A DNA stretch of 64,000 nucleotides, taken from UKL13-2 sp036394575. Its GTDB lineage: Bacteria > Pseudomonadota > Gammaproteobacteria > Burkholderiales > Usitatibacteraceae. This document shows positions 1 to 6,076 of the stretch, one piece after another; position 1 is the first letter of the stretch; every line of letters begins with the position of its first letter. The DNA is taken from assembly GCA_036394575.1 (NCBI GenBank), contig DASWEY010000050.1, forward strand, positions 1 to 64,000. The letters run 5' to 3'. The position numbers and the translations under genes are program-made. The notes below the pieces were generated by a model. That model worked only from the letters and a program-made list of their open reading frames with translations, was not told the origin of the DNA and ran no database searches.

Positions 1-1
1 G

Positions 2-550
2 TACCACAACCGGTTCCAAGGGCAATATTACGATCAGGAGACGGGCACCAGCCACAACGGGTTACGCACCTACAACCCCGCGACTGGACGATATGAGCAG
101 AGTGATCCGATTGGACTTGCAGGGGGCATTAACACCTACGCTTATGTAAATGCTCAGCCATTGAAATTGGTTGATTCCACGGGCCTAGCACCACCGGGCG
201 TTGTAATAGTAATTGGAGGGGGCGTATTAATTTATGGCGGCTATAAGGCGGGTTCTGTCATCACTCAGAAAGTCTACGATGGGTATTGTCTAGTAAGTGA
301 TCTTCTTAATTCAGAGCAAAGAAGGAAAGAGATGGACATTTTGGAGAACGCTTGTGCGCACGGAATAACTGGTGCGTGTGAACTGTTGGCGAAGGGCGCG
401 GTTGAAAATAATGCTTCTTTGAGAGAAAACGTGCGGCAAGGCGGCAACATTAGCAATTTTCCGGCGGGCGCAGGAAGTGAAGCAACTGTTGTAGATATGG
501 GTAAGCTTGCTGTGGATCCAATCAAGCAGGCTCTAACTCCAGTCAAATAA
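2..550 (+). CDS. RHS repeat-associated core domain protein, C-terminal fragment with unrecognised tip (5' end outside window)
   Basis: The reading frame is open from base 2 to the stop at 548-550, giving the last 182 residues of a larger protein. Residues 1-60 carry the conserved RHS core end: a YYDQETG box, a YNPATGRY box, and SDPIGLAGG followed by NTYAYVN. In RHS/polymorphic toxins this core closes the beta-shell, and the variable segment after it is the effector. The tip (residues 61-182) begins after the DSTGL residues with a glycine-rich hydrophobic stretch (about 67-84), then a charged helical part with three cysteines. I recognise no known toxin fold. Base composition is AT-richer than the downstream chromosome, as expected for an exchangeable tip. 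An in-frame TTG at 161 lies inside the core and is not a believable start. RHS identity is firm; toxin function is inferred. Confidence 0.85.
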   Translation, partial: YHNRFQGQYYDQETGTSHNGLRTYNPATGRYEQSDPIGLAGGINTYAYVNAQPLKLVDSTGLAPPGVVIVIGGGVLIYGGYKAGSVITQKVYDGYCLVSDLLNSEQRRKEMDILENACAHGITGACELLAKGAVENNASLRENVRQGGNISNFPAGAGSEATVVDMGKLAVDPIKQALTPVK

Positions 551-578
551 TTCTTATCGCTATTTGGGGAATTTAAAT

Positions 579-1124
579 ATGTCACAGCTAGAGTTTTGGA
601 TATGGATGGGTTTGCTTGGGGCCGCAGCAATTATTGCTTTCGCGTGGGTTGCGAAAAAATTACAACCCAGTTTTACTGTGCACAGCGGCGCTTACATAAC
701 GAGCATCGCATTATATTTTTTTTGTTGTGGAATGGCAGTTGGTAGCGGCTTTGTGGCTCACAAGTTAGCCCTAAATGCGGATGCGATGTTAAGCCCTACA
801 ACAGCGACGAATATTGCGGCAGATTGGCGAAATGATTTACGCGGAGACGAACGAACTAGGCTTACTAAGGCGCTGGCCCAGAGTATTTATATCAATAGTG
901 GAAGGGTAGTTTCTTATCTTGATGACAAAGGGGTATTGGTGCCACTTACTCCTAGTGATGAAGATCAAAAGGCGCGACAATCGGTAGTTCAAAAAATTGA
1001 TGACACAAATGCGTTTGCGCGACATGCATTTGTCGCGAGCATTATTTGGCTATTAGTTCCATTAATTGGTCTAACTCTGTTCGTTCTAACTTCAAGACGT
1101 AATTTAGTGGGCCATCTCAGTTGA
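579..1124 (+). CDS. small membrane protein, candidate immunity protein to the RHS tip
   Basis: This protein of 181 residues is not one I recognise. The start is ATG at 579, preceded by GGGGA at 566-570 with good spacing; an upstream TTG at 564 lies inside that ribosome site and is rejected. Three hydrophobic segments are visible: about residues 5-22, 35-58 (with two adjacent cysteines) and 150-172. Between the second and third lies a polar domain of about 90 residues, rich in Asp, Arg and Lys. It starts 28 bases after the RHS stop and shares the AT-rich composition. Position and topology fit a membrane-anchored immunity protein, which is inference. Alternatively it is an unrelated cargo gene. 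Confidence 0.6.
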   Translation: MSQLEFWIWMGLLGAAAIIAFAWVAKKLQPSFTVHSGAYITSIALYFFCCGMAVGSGFVAHKLALNADAMLSPTTATNIAADWRNDLRGDERTRLTKALAQSIYINSGRVVSYLDDKGVLVPLTPSDEDQKARQSVVQKIDDTNAFARHAFVASIIWLLVPLIGLTLFVLTSRRNLVGHLS

Positions 1125-1167
1125 GAACTTGAAAACATTTCCCCAAAAAATCGGTAGTGTAAATCAG

Positions 1168-1476
1168 ATGAAATTATTATTGTGCCTATTGGCGCTCGGT
1201 TTCATTACTTTAGTAGGATGCGGCGCCGCCACGTCGCCAAATACCCAGGCTTTAGAGAAACAAAAAATAGTCTGTCCATTGCCTGCTCGATTGGAATATG
1301 TCCCTTGGGGTAAATCGGGTCTCATGGCTATATGTAAGGTTGATCACGGTCCATTTGCTGCTGCCGAAAATGGGAAAATTCTGCTCATTGGGGAGAACGC
1401 TCAGGGTAAGCCTACTGGAGAATGGCGATGGTTTAATTCGAATGGTGATTTGGAAAAATCTGAAATTATGAAGTGA
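1168..1476 (+). CDS. small lipoprotein with one MORN-like repeat
   Basis: This is a 102-residue predicted lipoprotein. ATG at 1168 gives a classic signal: MKLLL, a hydrophobic core, then the lipobox LVGC with the lipidated Cys near residue 18. The in-frame TTG at 1129 would add 13 residues before the signal and is less likely. The last 30 residues contain the spacing GKILLIG...GKPTGEWRWFNSNG, which resembles the MORN-like repeats of YwqK-type antitoxin proteins. It starts 43 bases after the membrane protein gene and shares its low GC. I infer a second immunity-type protein of the RHS cassette; the resemblance to YwqK rests on one short motif and is tentative. Confidence 0.55.
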   Translation: MKLLLCLLALGFITLVGCGAATSPNTQALEKQKIVCPLPARLEYVPWGKSGLMAICKVDHGPFAAAENGKILLIGENAQGKPTGEWRWFNSNGDLEKSEIMK

Positions 1477-1515
1477 AGGAAAAATCGGGACAACTTAGGC
1501 ACCATTTAAACGACA

Positions 1516-1812
1516 ATGCCCCTGGCTCTCATCTATATCTGTGCCTTCATGCTCTTCGTCGGCGCCTTGCCGATCTCCTGGTACGACTACTACACCCTGC
1601 TGCGCATCGTCGGCTGCAGCGTGTTCGCCTTCGCTGCCTTTATTTCCTTCCGCCGCAAGCACCGACCGCCGGCCTTGGCATTCGCAATCCTGGCGGTGGC
1701 GTTCAACCCCTTCATCAAGGTGCATTTCCCGACCGAGATATGGAACCTCGTCGATGTTGTGGCGGCAGTGCTGCTGTTGCTTAACGCGAAAAAATTGAAG
1801 ATGAAGGCCTGA
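1516..1812 (+). CDS. small integral membrane protein (DUF6804-like)
   Basis: This 98-residue protein has four hydrophobic segments: about residues 3-20, 27-44, 51-66 and 75-90. The pattern of a YDYYTLLRIV box after the first helix and a WNLVDVVAA box in the last helix resembles DUF6804 small membrane proteins. Its function is unknown. It is the first gene in the normal GC-rich composition; the change happens between the lipoprotein stop at 1476 and this start. No strong ribosome-binding site is visible, only a GGA about 25 bases upstream, so the start is uncertain by a few codons. It is not obviously linked to its neighbours. Confidence 0.6.
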   Translation: MPLALIYICAFMLFVGALPISWYDYYTLLRIVGCSVFAFAAFISFRRKHRPPALAFAILAVAFNPFIKVHFPTEIWNLVDVVAAVLLLLNAKKLKMKA

Positions 1813-1985
1813 ACGCGAACAGGTCCACTTCATCCCTTGGTGCCCGCCCTGTTCCGCGGCCCGGGACGCAGGCGTAATTGCCTCGCCAGCAGCGCGCTTC
1901 AGGCAAAATGGGGGCGCTGAACAGGTCGCTGTTGAACAGGCGAAATACCGCCTCTCCGCATCCAGAACAAAAACCGGGACACACT

Positions 1986-3362
1986 ATGAGTGCGCAAACC
2001 CAGTCGCCAACCGTATCGGAACAACTTGTCGCCATCATCGCTGGCCTGCCGCGCGCCACCCCGGTCGCGGTGGAAACCATTTGCCGGTCCCTGCTGATCG
2101 ATATCGCCGGCATCTGCATCTCGGCGCGGCATAGCGACTTCATGCAGTCCACGCTCGCCGCCACCGACGAGGCCGGCGCCTGCACCGTGATCGGCCAGGT
2201 GGCCGGACGCAGTCTCGGCATGGCGGCGCTATGCAATGGCACCGCCGCGCATGGCGATGATTTCGACGACACCTATGAGGGCGGGCCGGCGCATGCGGGT
2301 GCGGTGATCGTGCCGGCGATGCTCGCCACCGCCGAGCAGCATGGCCTCAGCGGCGCCGATCTCGGCCTCGGTATCGCGGTCGGCTGCGAAGTGATTTGCC
2401 GTATGTGCCTGGTGGCGCCGAAACTGGTGCACAAGGCGGGCTTTCATCCCACGGCGGTGTTTGGCGCCATCGGCGCGGCGGCGGGTGTGGGTGCCGCCTT
2501 GCATCTGAATGCCAAACAGCTGGTCGATGCGATGGGCATCGCCGCCAGTATGTCCTCGGGCATCATCGAATACCTGGCCGAGGGCGCCTGGACCAAGCGC
2601 ATGCATCCGGGCTGGGCCGCGCAGGCCGGTTATCGCGCGGCGCGCATGGCGCAGGCCGGGTTCATCGGGCCGCGCACCGTATTCGAGGGCGAGCATGGAT
2701 TTTTTCATGCCTTCGCACGCACCCATGAAGGCAATTTCAAGGACATGCTCGAAGGCTTCGGCGCGCATTGGCTGGCCGCCGGCATCGCCTTCAAGCCTTA
2801 TGCCTGCGGCACCATGGCGCATCCCTACATCGATTGCGCGCGCAAGCTGGTCGCGCAGGGATTGAAGCCGGCGGATATCGCCGGCATCGAATGCGAAACC
2901 GCCGAGGGCGTTGTGCACCGCCTGTGGGAGCCGCTGGCCAACAAGCAGCACCCGCCGAACGGCTATGCCGCCAAATTCAGCATTCCCTACGCCATCGCCG
3001 TCGGCATGTTGCGCGACGATGCCGGGCTCGGTGAATACCAGGAAGCGGTCGTGCACGACCCGCAGGTGCGCGCGCTGGCCGCCAGGGTGCGCTATGTGGT
3101 CGATCCGGATAATCCCTATCCGCGCCAGTTCACCGGGCATTTGCGCGTGACCCTAAAAAACGGCGAGGTGCGCGAAGCGCGCCAGGGCCATTTCCGCGGC
3201 GGCGTCGATGAGCCTCTGTCGTTCGACGATCTGGTCAAAAAATTCCGCGCCAATTGCCACTATGGCGGCATGACGGCGGCGCAGGGCGATGGCATGCTGC
3301 GGCATCTCTCGAATCTGTTGAACGCCGCAAAAATAGATTTGCATCCACTGCGTGGCGCCTGA
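1986..3362 (+). CDS. MmgE/PrpD family protein
   Basis: The product has 458 residues and belongs to the MmgE/PrpD family, which includes 2-methylcitrate dehydratase (PrpD) and cis-aconitate decarboxylase. The HGDDFDDTYEGGPAHAG segment near residue 90 and the HPGWAAQAGYRA segment near residue 215 are family hallmarks. The KPYACGTMAHPYID stretch near residue 275 forms part of the active-site region. ATG 1986 is preferred because the family begins close to this point; an upstream ATG at 1878 would add 36 residues of low-complexity sequence. No prpB or prpC is present. The next gene, 12 bases on, is an SDR, so the pair probably acts on an unidentified carboxylic or hydroxy acid. The exact substrate cannot be read from the sequence. 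Confidence 0.85.
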   Translation: MSAQTQSPTVSEQLVAIIAGLPRATPVAVETICRSLLIDIAGICISARHSDFMQSTLAATDEAGACTVIGQVAGRSLGMAALCNGTAAHGDDFDDTYEGGPAHAGAVIVPAMLATAEQHGLSGADLGLGIAVGCEVICRMCLVAPKLVHKAGFHPTAVFGAIGAAAGVGAALHLNAKQLVDAMGIAASMSSGIIEYLAEGAWTKRMHPGWAAQAGYRAARMAQAGFIGPRTVFEGEHGFFHAFARTHEGNFKDMLEGFGAHWLAAGIAFKPYACGTMAHPYIDCARKLVAQGLKPADIAGIECETAEGVVHRLWEPLANKQHPPNGYAAKFSIPYAIAVGMLRDDAGLGEYQEAVVHDPQVRALAARVRYVVDPDNPYPRQFTGHLRVTLKNGEVREARQGHFRGGVDEPLSFDDLVKKFRANCHYGGMTAAQGDGMLRHLSNLLNAAKIDLHPLRGA

Positions 3363-3374
3363 CGAAAGTAATTC

Positions 3375-4124
3375 ATGAAGACTCTGGACAAACAAGTCGC
3401 ACTCGTCACCGGCGCCGGCCGCAATATCGGCCGCGCCATTGCCTTATCGCTCGCCGGCGCCGGGGCCACCGTGGTGGTCAATGTGCGCAGCAGCCGCGAC
3501 GAGGGCCAGGCGGTCGTCGATGAAATCGTCGCCGGCGGCGGCGCAGCCTTGCTGTGCTTGGCCGATGTCACCCGGCGCGATCAGGTCGATGCCATGATCG
3601 AAACCGTGCGAACGGTTTACGGGCGCCTCGATATTCTGGTCAACAACGCGGCGGTGCGTGACGAAGCCGAATTCGAGCGTCTCGATTTCGCCGCCTGGCA
3701 AAGAGCCATCAGCGTATGCCTGGATGGCGCCTTCCACTGCACGCAGGCCGCGCTGCCGATGTTGAAAGCCGGCCGGAACGCCAGCGTGATCAATATCGGC
3801 GGCCTCACCGCGCATACCGGCGCCAGCCATCGCGTGCATGTGGTCACCGCCAAGGCCGGCCTGGTCGGCATGACCCGCGCGCTGGCGCATGAACTCTCGC
3901 CCGGCGGCATCACCGTCAACTGCATTGCGCCGGGCATGATGGATACGCAACGCAAATCCGCCGCCGGTGCTCCGCATCATCACGCCACGCACGCGACCCT
4001 GGTGGGGCGCCGCGGCTTGCCCAATGAAATCGGCGAAGCTGTGCTATGGCTGACCGGGCCGGGCGGAAGATTCGTCACCGGGCAGGTGATTCATCTGAAT
4101 GGTGGGACGTATCTGGGGGGGTGA
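3375..4124 (+). CDS. SDR-family protein lacking the usual catalytic Ser and Tyr
   Basis: This 249-residue protein has a Rossmann fold of the classical short-chain dehydrogenase/reductase family. The nucleotide-binding glycines are present (VTGAGRNIGRAIA, residues 11-23) and the NNAA structural motif follows. The region that normally holds the Ser and Tyr reads INIGGLTAH...HVVTAKAGL. The Ser position is Gly and the Tyr position 13 residues later is Val, while the Lys four residues further on is kept. Standard hydride-transfer chemistry is therefore doubtful. C-terminal features (IAPGMMDT, GQVIHLNGG) are typical of the family. It lies 12 bases after the MmgE/PrpD gene and is probably co-transcribed. 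It may be a binding or lyase variant or use other residues. Confidence 0.85.
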   Translation: MKTLDKQVALVTGAGRNIGRAIALSLAGAGATVVVNVRSSRDEGQAVVDEIVAGGGAALLCLADVTRRDQVDAMIETVRTVYGRLDILVNNAAVRDEAEFERLDFAAWQRAISVCLDGAFHCTQAALPMLKAGRNASVINIGGLTAHTGASHRVHVVTAKAGLVGMTRALAHELSPGGITVNCIAPGMMDTQRKSAAGAPHHHATHATLVGRRGLPNEIGEAVLWLTGPGGRFVTGQVIHLNGGTYLGG

Positions 4125-4154
4125 TCGGCACGCTTTTAGAAGTCCCAAATACGG

Positions 4155-4191
4155 CAAACAAAAGGGCGTACCCGGTACGCCCTTTTGTTTG
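4155..4191. terminator. bidirectional intrinsic terminator between SDR gene and psiF
   Basis: A perfect 18-bp inverted repeat has arms at 4155-4172 and 4174-4191. The GC-rich part is GGGCGTACC and the outer part is A-rich on one side and T-rich on the other. It therefore gives a stem followed by a U tract on both strands, and it serves the converging SDR gene and psiF. Confidence 0.9.
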
Positions 4192-4226
4192 TTGCCCGGA
4201 TGCTGCCTGGGTAATGCGTTAAGCGC

Positions 4227-4514
4227 TTACTTGCTGAGGCAATCCTTCATGAACGCTTTGCGCTCATCGCCTTTCTTGTCGCTGGCATCCTTGTTGCAGG
4301 CCTTCATTTTTTCCTGCTGCGCGGTTTTCTTGTCGCCGTCTTTCTTCAGGCATTCCTTCATGAATGCCTTGCGCTCATCGCCCTTTTTGTCGCCGGCGTC
4401 CTTGTTGCAGCTGGTCATCTTGTTTTGCTGCGCGGGTTTGGCTTCGTCCGCCGCGAATGCGGTAGTAGCCGCCAGGGGCAGGGCGAGCATCAGGGCTGCG
4501 ATCAGTTTATTCAT
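4227..4514 (-). CDS. psiF: PsiF repeat protein, exported
   Basis: This 95-residue protein has a signal peptide (residues 1-21, cleavage after AFA). The mature part contains two near-identical PsiF repeats. Each has a Cys-Asn-Lys-Asp box, then DKKGDERKAFMK, then a second Cys (ECLKK and DCLSK). In E. coli psiF is induced by phosphate starvation, but the protein's function is not established. A GAGGAG ribosome site lies 6 bases before the ATG, and a promoter-like pair lies upstream. No Pho box was recognised. The gene stands alone between the bidirectional terminator and ldcA. Confidence 0.88.
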   Translation of the reverse strand: MNKLIAALMLALPLAATTAFAADEAKPAQQNKMTSCNKDAGDKKGDERKAFMKECLKKDGDKKTAQQEKMKACNKDASDKKGDERKAFMKDCLSK

Positions 4515-4540
4515 GTAAAGCTCCTCGAAGGGGTGGATGG

Positions 4541-4570
4541 ATTATGCGTATGGCGGCCGGAGAACGCCAA
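4541..4570 (-). promoter_or_regulatory. candidate sigma-70 promoter of psiF
   Basis: Reading the minus strand, TTGGCG (4570-4565) and CATAAT (4546-4541) are separated by 18 bases. The -10 box lies about 26 bases upstream of the psiF start codon. Both boxes are imperfect matches, so this is a plausible call from sequence only. Confidence 0.45.
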
Positions 4571-4656
4571 TGAACAGGCAGCCGCCAAAACCTCCAACGA
4601 GGCCGTGCCGACGGCGGTTGACTGGACCGCCCGGGGGGCGCCCCCGATCAAGAGGG

Positions 4657-5601
4657 TCAGTAAGAGAGCGTATAAGCCCCGTCGCCGATGGCGAGAGTGG
4701 CATCGGCGCCGAACGGCAGGGTCAGCTTCTTGGCGACATGCCCGAACGGCAGCCTGCTGAGCACCGGGTAGGGCAGCAGGGTGCGCAGGGTGTCGATCAC
4801 ATGAGCCATGGAATAGGGGAATCTTCCCGCGGCCGGCTCGCAGTCGGTGAAATCGGCGAGCAGCAGCGCCCGCTGTTTTTGCAGGATGCCGGCATGGAAC
4901 AGCTGCAGCAGCATGCGTTCGATGGCATAGGGCTGTTCGGCGATTTCCTCGACAAACAGGATGCCGCCTTCGATGTCCGGCATATACGGCGTGCCGACCA
5001 GATGGCTCAGTATCGACAGATTGCTGCCCCAGAGCGGTCCTTCGATGGTCTGCGCGCGGTAGTTATGCTCGCAGGCAAAGGCCTCCGTGAGGACCGGCTC
5101 GCCGCGCAATGCCGGCCAGCAGTGGGACTGGGTGTAGCGGTGCAGAACCTGGGTATCTTCAGCGTCGTCTTCGCCGCCGAAGTCGATCGCGGCGCCGGGC
5201 CCGGCGAAGCTGACCAGATTGGCCCGGGCGAGCGCGGCCAGGCTGAAAGCGGTGAAATCGCTGAAGCCGCAAAAAGCCTTGCGCGAAGCGGCCACCGCCG
5301 GCCAGTCGATGCGATGCAGCAGGCGCGACCAGCCATAACCGCCGCGCGCCATCATCATCATATCGATGCCCGGATCGGCCAGCATGCTGTGAAAGCCGGC
5401 GAGACGCTCCTCGTCGGTGCCGGCGAAGTAGCGCCATTGCGCGCCGGTTTCCGGGGCCACAATCATGCGGTGGCCGAGCCCTTCAAGGGCAGCGATCGCG
5501 GCGCCCAGGCGCGCCATATTGACCACGCCGGAAGGCGCAAACACGCCGATGCAGGCATTGGCCGGCAGCGGCTCGGGCAGATTGAAACGGGCGGAATGCA
5601 A
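4657..5601 (-). CDS. ldcA: LD-carboxypeptidase (muramoyltetrapeptide carboxypeptidase, family S66)
   Basis: The product (314 residues) is a cytoplasmic serine peptidase of family S66, which removes the terminal D-Ala from murein tetrapeptides during peptidoglycan recycling. Visible family motifs are ARGGYGWSRLL (about 87-97), GFSDFTAF (about 112-119) with the nucleophile Ser, FVEEIAEQPY (about 215-225) with the catalytic Glu, and LPFGHVAKK near the C-terminus with the catalytic His. The length matches the family. The only start that keeps the first beta strand (IGVFAPSG) is a TTG at 5601, an unusual start. It lies 27 bases after the VOC gene stop, so the two genes are probably co-transcribed. 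Confidence 0.9.
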   Translation of the reverse strand: MHSARFNLPEPLPANACIGVFAPSGVVNMARLGAAIAALEGLGHRMIVAPETGAQWRYFAGTDEERLAGFHSMLADPGIDMMMMARGGYGWSRLLHRIDWPAVAASRKAFCGFSDFTAFSLAALARANLVSFAGPGAAIDFGGEDDAEDTQVLHRYTQSHCWPALRGEPVLTEAFACEHNYRAQTIEGPLWGSNLSILSHLVGTPYMPDIEGGILFVEEIAEQPYAIERMLLQLFHAGILQKQRALLLADFTDCEPAAGRFPYSMAHVIDTLRTLLPYPVLSRLPFGHVAKKLTLPFGADATLAIGDGAYTLSY

Positions 5602-5628
5602 ACGGGGGGACGGGCGGTTGCCGCCGCG

Positions 5629-6003
5629 TCAGCGCTGGCGCAGTTCGTTGAACACGAACAGATTGCCGTCGGGATCGCAAAGCACGAAATGCAGGCGGCC
5701 GAATTCGTCTTCGCTGGGCGGGGTCACCACATGCTCGCCGGCAGGCACATGGGCAAAGCGCTTGTGCACATCGTGGATATCGAGGTGCAGGGTCGGCGAA
5801 GGCGCGGACGGCGCCGCGCGGGTGCCCCCCGCCGCCTGGCGCAGCATGATGCGCACGCCGCCGCCGCTGAGAATGGCGTAGTGCGCGGCACTGCGGCCTT
5901 CCAGCGAATCGAGCAGCTGCCAGCCGAGAATATCCCGATAAAACCGCAGCGATTTCTGGAAATCGCTGGGGGTGAACACCAGATAATCGAAACGGTCAGC
6001 CAT
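5629..6003 (-). CDS. VOC-fold (glyoxalase/bleomycin-resistance-like) protein
   Basis: This 124-residue protein has the vicinal oxygen chelate fold. It opens with YLVFTPSDFQKSLRFYRDILGW, the paired beta-alpha unit of the superfamily, and ends with FVLCDPDGNLFVFNE, the usual second metal-site Glu region. Such proteins are usually dimeric metalloenzymes or antibiotic-sequestering proteins, and the substrate cannot be told from the sequence. It precedes ldcA in the same direction with a short gap and follows maeB at a distance of 73 bases. Confidence 0.82.
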   Translation of the reverse strand: MADRFDYLVFTPSDFQKSLRFYRDILGWQLLDSLEGRSAAHYAILSGGGVRIMLRQAAGGTRAAPSAPSPTLHLDIHDVHKRFAHVPAGEHVVTPPSEDEFGRLHFVLCDPDGNLFVFNELRQR

Positions 6004-6076
6004 GGGAGTCGCGCCTTATTTGCGGTGCTTGCCGGGTCGGTTCATTTGTTCTTGTTGCCTGCGTTTATTTCTGCGT

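Noticed and set aside
4634..4645. GGGGGC/GCCCCC palindrome after ldcA
   Set aside because: It has no loop and no T tract; it may be chance in a GC-rich region.
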